This document shows, piece by piece, positions 26,449 to 34,670 of a stretch of 64,000 bases of DNA. The stretch is from Clostridiaceae bacterium (GTDB taxonomy: Bacteria; Bacillota; Clostridia; DSM-8532): the NCBI GenBank assembly GCA_012521105.1, contig JAAYNA010000039.1, positions 37,793-101,792 on the forward strand. Direction: 5' to 3'. Position 1 is the first letter of the stretch, and each line of letters starts with the position of its first letter. The translations under genes were made by a program, and so were the position numbers. Below the pieces are notes generated by a model. The model made no database searches. It saw only the letters and a list, made by a program, of their open reading frames with translations, and had not been told where the DNA came from.

Positions 26449-26637
26449 ATGGTAATTACCATGGTTTTGTGAACGACTCTTTGGTGAAACAAGGGTGAAA
26501 CAAGGGGCAGGGAGAAACTGCCGAAAAAGTGCCATCTTTGAAAAAACTCAACAAAGTCATGCGAGTTTCAGGGGTTAATTTCTAAAAAAGTGACTTTTTC
26601 AGTGGTATCGAACAGAGACTCTGTCTGTCAGAAATCA

Positions 26638-26660
26638 GACAAGGTGCCTGTCCCCTTGTC
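26638..26660. repeat. REP-like hairpin (GACAAGG/CCTTGTC)
   Basis: Inverted arms GACAAGG (26638-26644) and CCTTGTC (26654-26660) enclose a TGCCTGTCC loop, followed by a second TGCCTTGTC unit. GGTGCCTGTCCCC-type elements are common dispersed repeats in Clostridia. It lies between convergent genes and might act as a weak terminator for pyrF. Confidence 0.5.
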
Positions 26661-26678
26661 TGCCTTGTCTGCCCTTTT

Positions 26679-27608
26679 TCACACATTTTGAAGTTTATTT
26701 CTCATATCAATTGCTTCTTCGCGGCATGCAATATCAAATTCCTCTTCAGAAAATTTATCTTCCCACTTTTTCGATTTATATGCGCACATTAAACTTCTTG
26801 AAGCATTGACAATTGCACCAAGGCCGTTCTTATCAAATGCTCCTGCAACATCTTCAGCTCCTCCGCCCTGAGCACCATAGCCCGGAACCAGAAAACAAAT
26901 ATTTGGCATTCTTTCACGTAGCTCTTTCAACTGCTGAGGCCATGTCGCTCCAACTACAGCACCAACAGAAGAATACCCGCACTCTCCAATTATATTGCTC
27001 CCCCAGTCCATAACGAGGTCTGCCATGACTTCATATACTTTTCTCCCATCTTCAACAGCCATATCCTGCAGTTGAACCGATGACGGGTTTGATGTTTTGA
27101 CCAGCACAAAAATACCCTTTCGGAATTTAATGCAATCCTCTATCATTGGTTTTATGCCGTCTATGCCAAGATATCCGTTTACCGTTAAAGCATCAACATC
27201 GTAAACTGCTTTGGTTTCACTATCTTCTAATAAAGCCTCTCCGAGGTACGACCTGGAATAGGCTTCGGATGTTGAGCCTATATCATTTCTTTTCCCGTCG
27301 GCAATTACTAAAAGCCCCTTTTGACGGCCATACTTTACTGTTTCTTCAAAGGCTCTAAGACCTTCTGTCCCATACATTTCATAATAAGCAAGCTGGGGTT
27401 TTATTGCAGGTATAATATCCGAAACGGCATCAATTAGTCTTTTGTTAAACTCCAGAATGCTTTCTGAAGCAGCTTTGAAGTTATTGCCGTATAGTTCAAG
27501 GTTCTTTTTACGAATTGAAAGAGGTATATATTCAAGTTTTGGATCAAGACCCATAACAGTTGGGTTTTCAAGCTTTTTTACTTTTCCCATTAACCTGTCT
27601 ATAAACAT
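26679..27608 (-). CDS. pyrF: Orotidine 5'-phosphate decarboxylase (type 2)
   Basis: 309 residues; converts OMP to UMP, the last step of de novo pyrimidine synthesis. The catalytic Lys/Asp motif is VIADGKRNDIGS near residue 100, and ILVVKTSNPSS and FLVPGYGAQGGG match the long (type 2, mycobacterial-like) PyrF group. The start is ATG 27608 (MFIDRLMGK), because AAGGA precedes it at 8 bases; the frame extends upstream without signal. It is third in the pyrB-pyrC-pyrF operon, 203 bases after pyrC. Confidence 0.94.
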   Translation of the reverse strand: MFIDRLMGKVKKLENPTVMGLDPKLEYIPLSIRKKNLELYGNNFKAASESILEFNKRLIDAVSDIIPAIKPQLAYYEMYGTEGLRAFEETVKYGRQKGLLVIADGKRNDIGSTSEAYSRSYLGEALLEDSETKAVYDVDALTVNGYLGIDGIKPMIEDCIKFRKGIFVLVKTSNPSSVQLQDMAVEDGRKVYEVMADLVMDWGSNIIGECGYSSVGAVVGATWPQQLKELRERMPNICFLVPGYGAQGGGAEDVAGAFDKNGLGAIVNASRSLMCAYKSKKWEDKFSEEEFDIACREEAIDMRNKLQNV

Positions 27609-27811
27609 AAACTCATTCCTTTCAAAGCAGATTATTATGCACTTTTTAAAATACCAATTCGTCTGCACTTTTCTTATACCAAAAATATAAGAAAGCTTCA
27701 CGAGTCGGGTGTATTTACGCACCATTTTTGTGAAACTAAATATCTGTCACAATTAAATGGTGAAGAAGGGTTCATCCTTAAACCCCAGTATTAATTACTC
27801 AAAGAATATGT

Positions 27812-29095
27812 TCAATCCAAAAGTTTGCCATCCTTTACCACTATTCTTCCATTTACTATTGTAACCACTACTTTCCCTGAAACAGGAAAGCCGTGAAAAG
27901 GGGAATTTTTGCTTTTTGAAGCAAATGTCTCTATATCAATTGTATAATCTACATTTGGGTCAAAAATAGTTATATCGGCCTTCTTACCTTCAATGAGCCT
28001 GCCCTTGTCTATTTTAAGGATTTCTGCAGGTTTCGTGGACATTTTTCTTACAAGCTCCATCATGCTCATGTGCCCTGCTTTAACGAGAGCAGTATATGAT
28101 AGTGGCAGAGCAGTTTCAAAACCAACTAATCCATTGGCTGCCTTATCGAACTCAACATTTTTTTCATCTATATGGTGAGGTGCATGATCGGTAGCAATTA
28201 TATCTATGGTACCATCGCAAAGACCTTGTATTATCGCCTCTACGTCTTCTTCGTTCCTTAATGGCGGGTTTACTTTTGCCAGTGTATTGTAGCCTTCGCA
28301 TGCCTTTTCTGTAAGGGTAAAGTAGTGAGGGCAGGTCTCAGCAGTTACTTTGACACCGTTCTTTTTTGCATTTCTTATAATTTCAACTCCAACAGCAGTG
28401 CTGACATGACAAATATGGACGGGAACATTTAATCTTTTTGATAAAAGAATATCCCGTGCTATCATTATTTCTTCGGATGCCTTTGATATGCCCCTGAGCC
28501 CCATTTCTGTTGACAGCGCACCCTCGTTCATAACACCGTCTTCTGCAAGGTTCAAATCTTCACAATGGCATATCACCGGTAAATCAAACATGTTTGCATA
28601 TAACATTACCTTTTTCATTACCGAAGAGTTCGCTACCGAATAACCGTCGTCCGACACTCCTACAATCCCAGCTTCCTTCATTTCACCTATTTCGGAAAGC
28701 TCTTCACCTTTAAGACCTTTTGTCATTGCTCCTATAGGGAAAACATGGACTAATCCCTCTCTATTAGCTTTGTCTATGATATACCGTATTACTGTTTTGT
28801 TATCAGCTACCGGGTTAGTGTTTGCCATACAGGCAACAGACGTAAAGCCTCCCATAGCAGCACTTCTTGTTCCCGAAACAATATCCTCTTTATATTCATA
28901 GCCCGGATCTCTAAGGTGGCAGTGGGCATCAACAAGGCCAGGAAGTATAAATGCTCCTTCTGCATCCAGAACCACATCTGCTTCAGCCTCATAGTTTTCC
29001 TTCACTTTTGTAATAATTTCATCTTCTATATAAACATTCTGTCTTTTTTTATATTCATCAGTTACCACAATACCGTTTTTTATCAGTATTTTCAT
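27812..29095 (-). CDS. pyrC: Dihydroorotase
   Basis: 427-residue zinc amidohydrolase that cyclises carbamoyl aspartate to dihydroorotate. The metal motif DAHCHLRDPG is at residues 56-65, other ligands appear in ICHCEDLNLAEDG and VPVHICHVST, and the catalytic Asp motif is IATDHAPHH near 303. Start ATG 29095 follows GAGGGGG at 6 bases; the frame begins earlier but would overlap pyrB. It is the class I multifunctional-type dihydroorotase common in Firmicutes. It lies 34 bases after pyrB. Confidence 0.94.
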   Translation of the reverse strand: MKILIKNGIVVTDEYKKRQNVYIEDEIITKVKENYEAEADVVLDAEGAFILPGLVDAHCHLRDPGYEYKEDIVSGTRSAAMGGFTSVACMANTNPVADNKTVIRYIIDKANREGLVHVFPIGAMTKGLKGEELSEIGEMKEAGIVGVSDDGYSVANSSVMKKVMLYANMFDLPVICHCEDLNLAEDGVMNEGALSTEMGLRGISKASEEIMIARDILLSKRLNVPVHICHVSTAVGVEIIRNAKKNGVKVTAETCPHYFTLTEKACEGYNTLAKVNPPLRNEEDVEAIIQGLCDGTIDIIATDHAPHHIDEKNVEFDKAANGLVGFETALPLSYTALVKAGHMSMMELVRKMSTKPAEILKIDKGRLIEGKKADITIFDPNVDYTIDIETFASKSKNSPFHGFPVSGKVVVTIVNGRIVVKDGKLLD

Positions 29096-29129
29096 AGCGT
29101 TCCCCCTCAATTTAGTAGTTTCGGTCTGT

Positions 29130-30113
29130 TTACACACATACTTCCTGGACCGGAAGACTTACCAAGCTCGCTTTGTATTTAACATCCTTATTATTTTCTT
29201 TGCCGGCTAACATATATAGTAAAGCCATTCTGACAGCTACCCCATTGGTCACCTGTTCATTGATGACCGAATTAATACCGTCTATTACACCTGATGTCAT
29301 TTCAACACCACGGTTAACGGGACCGGGATGCATCCATAAAGCATGCTTCTTAGCCAAAGACATATTAACCTGATTCATTCCAAAAAATCTGGCATATTCG
29401 GACTTTGAAGGGAACAAGGCATTTTTCTGCCTCTCAAGCTGCATCCTCAACCCCATAACAACATCGGCCTGGTAAATTGCATCATTGATTGTTGGGGCGA
29501 CCTCTGCTCCCATCTTTTCTATTTCAGGCGGTATTAAAGTTGATGGACCATAAATTACAGGTTTTGCACCCATTTTAATAAGGCCTATTATATTACTCCG
29601 GGCAACCCTGCTATGGTATATATCCCCTATTATGGCAACTTTAAGCCCTTTCAGTGATTTATAATATTCACGGATCGTATACATATCCAGAAGAGCTTGA
29701 GTTGGATGCTCGTGCATTCCATCACCGGCATTAATTACCGAAGCATTTACGTGCTTTGCCAGAAGATGAGGTGCACCCGACATATTGTGCCTTATTACTA
29801 TTACATCTGCTCCCATGGAGTTCAGGGTTTTTCCGGTATCTGCAAGTGTTTCTCCTTTTGCAACACTGCTTGCCGAAACATTTATATTTACTGTATCAGC
29901 GCCCATATATTTTGCCGCTAATTCAAATGATACTCTGGTTCTGGTGCTATTTTCATAAAAAAGAGTCAACACGGTACTGCCTCGAAGATAATTTGTTTTC
30001 TTTTGACCACTTAGAATTATTCTCTTCATGACCGATGCAGCATCAAGTATTGATGAGATTTCTTCTGCAGATAACCCGGAAATTCCAAGTATGTCTTTTT
30101 TATTAACGTTCAT
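29130..30113 (-). CDS. pyrB: Aspartate carbamoyltransferase catalytic subunit
   Basis: 327 residues. The carbamoyl-phosphate motif STRTR is at residues 56-60, followed by HEHPTQALLDMYTI and WMHPGPVNRG, the aspartate-binding loop. No pyrI regulatory subunit is adjacent. The start ATG 30113 follows AGAGGGG. The operon is preceded by a leader peptide and an attenuator rather than a recognisable PyrR-binding leader (see separate features), so synthesis is probably controlled by UTP through transcription-translation coupling. Confidence 0.95.
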   Translation of the reverse strand: MNVNKKDILGISGLSAEEISSILDAASVMKRIILSGQKKTNYLRGSTVLTLFYENSTRTRVSFELAAKYMGADTVNINVSASSVAKGETLADTGKTLNSMGADVIVIRHNMSGAPHLLAKHVNASVINAGDGMHEHPTQALLDMYTIREYYKSLKGLKVAIIGDIYHSRVARSNIIGLIKMGAKPVIYGPSTLIPPEIEKMGAEVAPTINDAIYQADVVMGLRMQLERQKNALFPSKSEYARFFGMNQVNMSLAKKHALWMHPGPVNRGVEMTSGVIDGINSVINEQVTNGVAVRMALLYMLAGKENNKDVKYKASLVSLPVQEVCV

Positions 30114-30180
30114 TGCTATCCCCTCTTTCATTTTTATTTTTCAGGCCTGAAAAGACTAAACCTGTACTAAAAAAGGCATA

Positions 30181-30213
30181 AAAAAATAGTAAGACCAAAA
30201 ATCTTACTATTTT
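30181..30213 (-). terminator. pyr operon attenuator (intrinsic terminator)
   Basis: Perfect 12-bp stem AAAATAGTAAGA/TCTTACTATTTT (30202-30213 and 30183-30194, read on the minus strand) with a 7-base loop and a U6 tail. It overlaps the last codons and stop of the upstream leader peptide and lies about 70 bases before pyrB, so it must be bypassed for pyrB expression. Confidence 0.85.
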
Positions 30214-30323
30214 GAAAAAATAAATATATTGTTTTTCTGAAATATTAAAAAAGGAAATACGATGCCTTGGGATAGGAATTTTCTTTTTTTTGGATTCATT
30301 AACACCCCAATGTTGTGCAACAT
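30207..30323 (-). CDS. Putative pyr leader peptide (38 residues)
   Basis: ATG at 30323 preceded by AAAGGGAGTGACG (strong ribosome binding site), 38 codons, stop TAG at 30207-30209. The peptide is rich in Phe, Ile, Lys and Asn because the RNA is U- and A-rich: U6 runs at 30247-30252 and 30215-30220 precede the attenuator. The stop codon lies in the first arm of the terminator hairpin. The arrangement mirrors E. coli pyrBI, where slow transcription through U tracts at low UTP lets a translating ribosome reach the hairpin and prevent termination. The peptide itself need not have a function. Confidence 0.72.
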   Translation of the reverse strand: MLHNIGVLMNPKKRKFLSQGIVFPFLIFQKNNIFIFSK

Positions 30324-30349
30324 CGTCACTCCCTTTTCAAATTTTCATT

Positions 30350-30378
30350 ATTGTACCACAAATCTATTACACTGTCTA
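30350..30378 (-). promoter_or_regulatory. pyr operon promoter
   Basis: On the minus strand: -35 TAGACA (30373-30378), 17-base spacer, -10 TACAAT (30350-30355). Transcription would start near 30343, giving a leader of about 160 bases to the end of the attenuator. Confidence 0.7.
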
Positions 30379-30411
30379 TAAAAATTTTCAAAGTTTTTTC
30401 TCAACCCTAAA

Positions 30412-31260
30412 TCAACCTTTAATGCCTGTTGTAGCAATCCCTTCAACAAAATACTTCTGTGCAAAAAAGAAGATTAGTACACTGGGAAGTATTGCCAATG
30501 TTGACATTGCCAGAATTTCATTCCAGTTTGCAGCTGCAGCCGTATCAAGTGACATTCTCAATGCTAACGAAATTGTATATTTTTTAACACTGTTTATATA
30601 AATAAGGGAATTAAAAAAATCATTCCATGTCCATATAAACTGAAAAATTGCGGCTGAAAACAGGGCGGGCTTTATAAGCGGCATATGTATTCTGACAAGT
30701 GTTGTAAAGGAATTACAGCCGTCAATTGTTGCCGATTCATCCAGTTCTTTAGGCAGCCCCCTGAAAAATTGTACCAGCATAAAGATGAAAAAGGGATGGC
30801 AGGCAAATATTGATGGTACTGTAAATGGTTTGTAGCTGTTTAACCAGCCAAATCTATTGAATAAAATATACCTTGGTATGATTATCACAGCATTTGGAAG
30901 CATAAGGGTAGAAATCATGATGCTAAAGAGAGCTCCCTTCATTGGAAAGGTAAACCTGGCAAAGCCATATGCCACCAAAGTACTGGATATCAATGTGAAT
31001 AATACAACAGGGATTACAAGCATAAAAGTGTTTTTAAAATATAAACTATAAGTAAACTGCCCACTGTTCCAGCCTCTATAAAAGGAGTCCCAAATTACAT
31101 GCTCCGGCAGAAGCCTTAATGGGCCAAAAATCTCATTATTAGACTTGAATGATGAAAAGAACATCCATATAAGCGGATATATCATAAGTATTCCTAACAG
31201 AGTAAGGAAAATATATGTCAATACATCTTTAATTATCTGTCTTTTCTTTTTATTTGACAT
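30412..31260 (-). CDS. Carbohydrate ABC transporter permease, MalG/CUT1-like
   Basis: 282 residues, six helices, EAA loop DESATIDGCNSFTTLVRIHM near residue 183. The start ATG overlaps the preceding permease stop by one base (TAATG). It is the last gene of the binding protein-permease-permease operon and stops only 34 bases from the predicted pyr promoter -35. Confidence 0.9.
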   Translation of the reverse strand: MSNKKKRQIIKDVLTYIFLTLLGILMIYPLIWMFFSSFKSNNEIFGPLRLLPEHVIWDSFYRGWNSGQFTYSLYFKNTFMLVIPVVLFTLISSTLVAYGFARFTFPMKGALFSIMISTLMLPNAVIIIPRYILFNRFGWLNSYKPFTVPSIFACHPFFIFMLVQFFRGLPKELDESATIDGCNSFTTLVRIHMPLIKPALFSAAIFQFIWTWNDFFNSLIYINSVKKYTISLALRMSLDTAAAANWNEILAMSTLAILPSVLIFFFAQKYFVEGIATTGIKG

Positions 31261-32165
31261 TAATATTGCCCCCCGTCCTCGTAATATGTCCAGTATTCAG
31301 ATGACTTGAATATCAATGCTGTGCAAACAAGTATTACTGTAAATAGAACCCATGATAATGCTGATGCATAGCCCATTTTCATAAACAGAAAACCTTCATC
31401 ATACAGTTTCATAGCGTATAAGTAGGTAGACTTCATTGGGCCACCATTTGTAATAACAAAGCTTCCTGTGAATTCCTGGAATGCAATAATCATTTGCATA
31501 ATAAGATTAAAGAGAATTATTGGTGTAAGGAGCGGTAAAGTAATAGTGAAGAACATTCCTGCTTTTGAAACTCCATCAACCGTTGCTGCTTCGTACAGCT
31601 CTTTGGGGATCTGCTTTAAGCCCGCAAGGAAAATCACCATGGATGAACCAAACTGCCATACTGTTAAAAGACTTATTGTAAAGAGAGCTATTTTCGGATT
31701 ACTTAACCAACCAATTTTCGGAATTCCAAAGAATGATAATATTTCATTAACTAAACCACTGTCAGCAAACAGGAACCTCCAAAGCACTGCAACTGCTACG
31801 CTTCCTCCCAGTATTGAAGGAAGATAGTATATTGTTCTGTAGAAATTAACATATTTTAATTTAATATTCAAAATCATAGCAATAATAAGGGCAAAGATTA
31901 ACTTCATAGGAACCGCCATAAAAACATAAAATATGGTAACTTTAAGGGAATTATAAAATTGACTGTCTTTAGTAAAAATATCTATATAATTTTTTAGACC
32001 TATAAATTCAGTATTTGAGGTCATATTATAATTTGTAAAAGAATAAATAAATGAAGAAATAAAGGGATACAGCTGGAATATTAAAAATCCCAGAATCCAT
32101 GGTAAAATGTATAAAAGGCCTATATACTGTCTTTTTTTCTTCTTGCTGTTTACATGACCTTTCAT
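31260..32165 (-). CDS. Carbohydrate ABC transporter permease, MalF/CUT1-like
   Basis: 301 residues, six helices, EAA loop YEAATVDGVSKAGMFFTITL near residue 200. It is separated from the upstream binding-protein gene by a stem-loop that may lower its expression relative to the lipoprotein. It pairs with the following MalG-like permease; the ATPase is not in the window. Confidence 0.9.
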   Translation of the reverse strand: MKGHVNSKKKKRQYIGLLYILPWILGFLIFQLYPFISSFIYSFTNYNMTSNTEFIGLKNYIDIFTKDSQFYNSLKVTIFYVFMAVPMKLIFALIIAMILNIKLKYVNFYRTIYYLPSILGGSVAVAVLWRFLFADSGLVNEILSFFGIPKIGWLSNPKIALFTISLLTVWQFGSSMVIFLAGLKQIPKELYEAATVDGVSKAGMFFTITLPLLTPIILFNLIMQMIIAFQEFTGSFVITNGGPMKSTYLYAMKLYDEGFLFMKMGYASALSWVLFTVILVCTALIFKSSEYWTYYEDGGQY

Positions 32166-32228
32166 TTTTCAAACCTACTTTCCTGAAAATTATAAATGTA
32201 TGGAAACATATAAATATTTCTAAAACTA

Positions 32229-32257
32229 AAGGGTGCTACAAACCTTGTAACACCCTT
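32229..32257 (-). terminator. Intercistronic hairpin between binding protein and permeases
   Basis: 13-bp stem AAGGGTGCTACAA/TTGTAACACCCTT with one mismatch and a 3-base loop, 30 bases after the lipoprotein stop. It lacks a strong U-run, so it is likely a partial terminator or mRNA stabiliser favouring the lipoprotein mRNA, as in many sugar operons. Confidence 0.55.
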
Positions 32258-32286
32258 GTTTCTGCTCTCCCAAAAACAAAATATGA

Positions 32287-33645
32287 CTAATTGCTTTCAG
32301 CTTTAAGGGCTTCAAGTTTCTCACTGACACGTGATATTAGTTCTTCAGCTGCCTCTTCGGGTGTTGATTCACCAAAAACAACCTTCTGACAAATATCTTT
32401 TGTAATTTCCGCAATTTCACTGTTGTTCATAATCAGTGGAACAGGATCAGCAGGATTTTCCAGAGTATTTTCTACCATTTGCATAATATCCTTATCAAGT
32501 ACGTCATTATCGATAAGGGCCTGCCTTGCAGATGCTGAAGCCGGTATTGATCTGCAGTCATTAAGAATAAGGGAAGCTTCACTGTCATTTAGCAGCCAGT
32601 TAGTAAACTTAACAGCTTCATCAACATACTTGGATTTACTGTAAACTGACAACAGCATTGATGGCTTATATGTAGTTGAACTGTCAACTCCTCCTTCAAC
32701 TGTTATTGAATGCCCAACTGCAAAATTTTCAGCGCCAATAACATCCTTATATTTTGGAAGCGTTCCTGACCAGTCCTGAGTCATACCTATTTGTCCGTTA
32801 ATAAACTTAGGATGCTGTTCAACCTTATTGTTATATAATGCTGCATCCCCCAGCGGTACTGCAGCCCCACTGTCAAAGAGCTCTTTCATTACTTTAAACT
32901 GTTCTGCCAGCTCATCCTTTGTTATATGTACTTTATAATCATCATTTATCCAGTATTTGCCGTATTTCGAACGGGTATAGTCACACATAAACTTAACCTG
33001 AAGACCTGTTAGATCTTCTATGTACAAATAGCATTCACTATCCTGTTCATGAACTTTCCGTCCAACCTCAATTATTTTCTCATAGGTCCATCTCGTATCA
33101 AGTGGTATATTGAATCTTTCCATAAATGCTTTATTCACTTGGACGCCAAAACCATTAATACCCATAGGAAGTCCTAAAACAATACCATTGACTTCACAGA
33201 ATCCTTTAATAACCTCTTCTTCAAACTGAGTCATGTCAATTTCACTTTCTTTTGCTAAATCCACAAAATTCTCCTTTTGAGCTCCTAACTGAGCATTCCA
33301 TATTGGGTCAGTTTGAATCAGGTCAGGAGCTGATCCTCCTGCAAGCTGGGTCATAAGCTTTTGCTGGTATCCATCGTACCCACCATATTCACCTTCAATG
33401 GTAATATGCGGATAGAGCTTGTTATATGCAGCAATGGCATCCAGAGTAGCCTTATGTCTGATATCAGAACCCCACCAACTAAACCTCATTGTTATTGATT
33501 CAGGTTTATCAACTGGTTTAGTAACATCATCTGTATTTTGTGAAGAAGTATTACCTGTTGGAGTTTTTTGTCCGCACCCGGCAGCTAAAATTGCTAACAT
33601 CGCAACTATACAAACCAAACATAAAACTTTTGCAATTCTTTTCAT
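32287..33645 (-). CDS. Sugar-binding lipoprotein (ABC extracellular solute-binding protein, family 1)
   Basis: 452 residues. The signal peptide is MKRIAKVLCLVCIVAMLAIL with lipobox LAAGC. The mature part starts with a Ser/Thr-rich linker, then ITMRFSWWGSDIRHKATLDA, the typical family-1 N-lobe. Diagnostic regions GGSAPDLIQTDP and KFTNWLLNDSEA are present. It delivers an oligosaccharide or sugar to the two downstream permeases. The gene diverges from a response regulator/sensor kinase pair that probably controls it. Confidence 0.92.
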   Translation of the reverse strand: MKRIAKVLCLVCIVAMLAILAAGCGQKTPTGNTSSQNTDDVTKPVDKPESITMRFSWWGSDIRHKATLDAIAAYNKLYPHITIEGEYGGYDGYQQKLMTQLAGGSAPDLIQTDPIWNAQLGAQKENFVDLAKESEIDMTQFEEEVIKGFCEVNGIVLGLPMGINGFGVQVNKAFMERFNIPLDTRWTYEKIIEVGRKVHEQDSECYLYIEDLTGLQVKFMCDYTRSKYGKYWINDDYKVHITKDELAEQFKVMKELFDSGAAVPLGDAALYNNKVEQHPKFINGQIGMTQDWSGTLPKYKDVIGAENFAVGHSITVEGGVDSSTTYKPSMLLSVYSKSKYVDEAVKFTNWLLNDSEASLILNDCRSIPASASARQALIDNDVLDKDIMQMVENTLENPADPVPLIMNNSEIAEITKDICQKVVFGESTPEEAAEELISRVSEKLEALKAESN

Positions 33646-33903
33646 TTATCAGCTACCTCCATGACACAATTTATTAATACCTGCCAATAATTGTAAAGTA
33701 GTCTAAACTCGATTAACAGCTATAAAACTTGATATTATATATCAGGAATGGATGTTTTTGAAGAAAAAATATCATCAATTGAGAAAACTAATCATTAATT
33801 GACATCTGCTTAGCATCTGACTGTTATTTGATTGATTTATCTCCTAAAAGTGTTATCATATATATAAATCATCCTATATTTTTCTATGATAAGTGAGGTA
33901 AAC

Positions 33904-34653
33904 ATGTATAGGCTTCTTATCGTAGATGATGAGTATGAAATCCGCAATGGTTTATGCAAGTTTTTTCCTTGGGATGCAATAGGTTTCAAAGTTGTTGGTC
34001 AGGCAGAAAACGGTAAACAGGCATTAGAGTTTATAAACCGCGAGAATGTAGACGCTGTTTTATGCGATATTATGATGCCTGTAATGACAGGTTTAGAGTT
34101 GGCACGAACACTTCATGAATCAAAATCCAAAGTAAAAATAATTTTTTTCAGTGGGTATCAGGATTTTAAATATGCTCAGCAAGCCATAGAATATGGTGTG
34201 AACAGCTATATTCTCAAGTCTACAAATTATAATGAACTGATAAGGGTTTTTTCTAATGTTAAAAAAGATCTTGATGAAGAAAACAGAGCCGAGCCTGAGA
34301 ACCCTGAGGACATGCTTAATTTTGATGATAAAATAATATATACCATAAAAAACTATGTTAAAGAGCACTACAGGGATGTGACCCTTGAGGATCTCACCAA
34401 ATTAGTCCATATGAATCCCGATTATATAAGTAAATTCTTCAAACAGAAAACGAACCGGAATTTTTCCGACTATGTTATTGAAGTACGAATGAAAAACGCT
34501 GCCCGGTTTCTTAATGATGTTCGGTATAAAATTTATGAGATAAGTGATATGGTTGGCTACAGTAATTCGTTTAACTTCACACGAACCTTCAAAAATTATT
34601 TTGGCATAACCCCGAGTGAGTACAGGAAAAAGAAAAAAGTAACAGAAAAATAG
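33904..34653 (+). CDS. AraC-type response regulator (YesN-like, short form)
   Basis: 249 residues: receiver domain (DDE motif, phospho-acceptor Asp55 in LCDIMMP, Lys near 104 in YILKS) joined by a short linker to an AraC helix-turn-helix pair (about 150-249, ending ITPSEYRKKKK). Start ATG 33904 follows AAGTGAGGT; six codons of upstream frame lack a signal. It is half the length of the YesN-like regulator at 11596 because it has no central domain. It is followed 17 bases later by its sensor kinase and is divergent from the sugar transporter. Confidence 0.9.
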   Translation: MYRLLIVDDEYEIRNGLCKFFPWDAIGFKVVGQAENGKQALEFINRENVDAVLCDIMMPVMTGLELARTLHESKSKVKIIFFSGYQDFKYAQQAIEYGVNSYILKSTNYNELIRVFSNVKKDLDEENRAEPENPEDMLNFDDKIIYTIKNYVKEHYRDVTLEDLTKLVHMNPDYISKFFKQKTNRNFSDYVIEVRMKNAARFLNDVRYKIYEISDMVGYSNSFNFTRTFKNYFGITPSEYRKKKKVTEK

Positions 34654-34670
34654 ATTAGGATGTGGCTAAA

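Noticed and set aside
30310..30323. Perfect palindrome ATGTTGCACAACAT over the pyr leader start codon
   Set aside because: A two-base loop cannot form a good hairpin and no regulator with this site is known to me; treated as chance.
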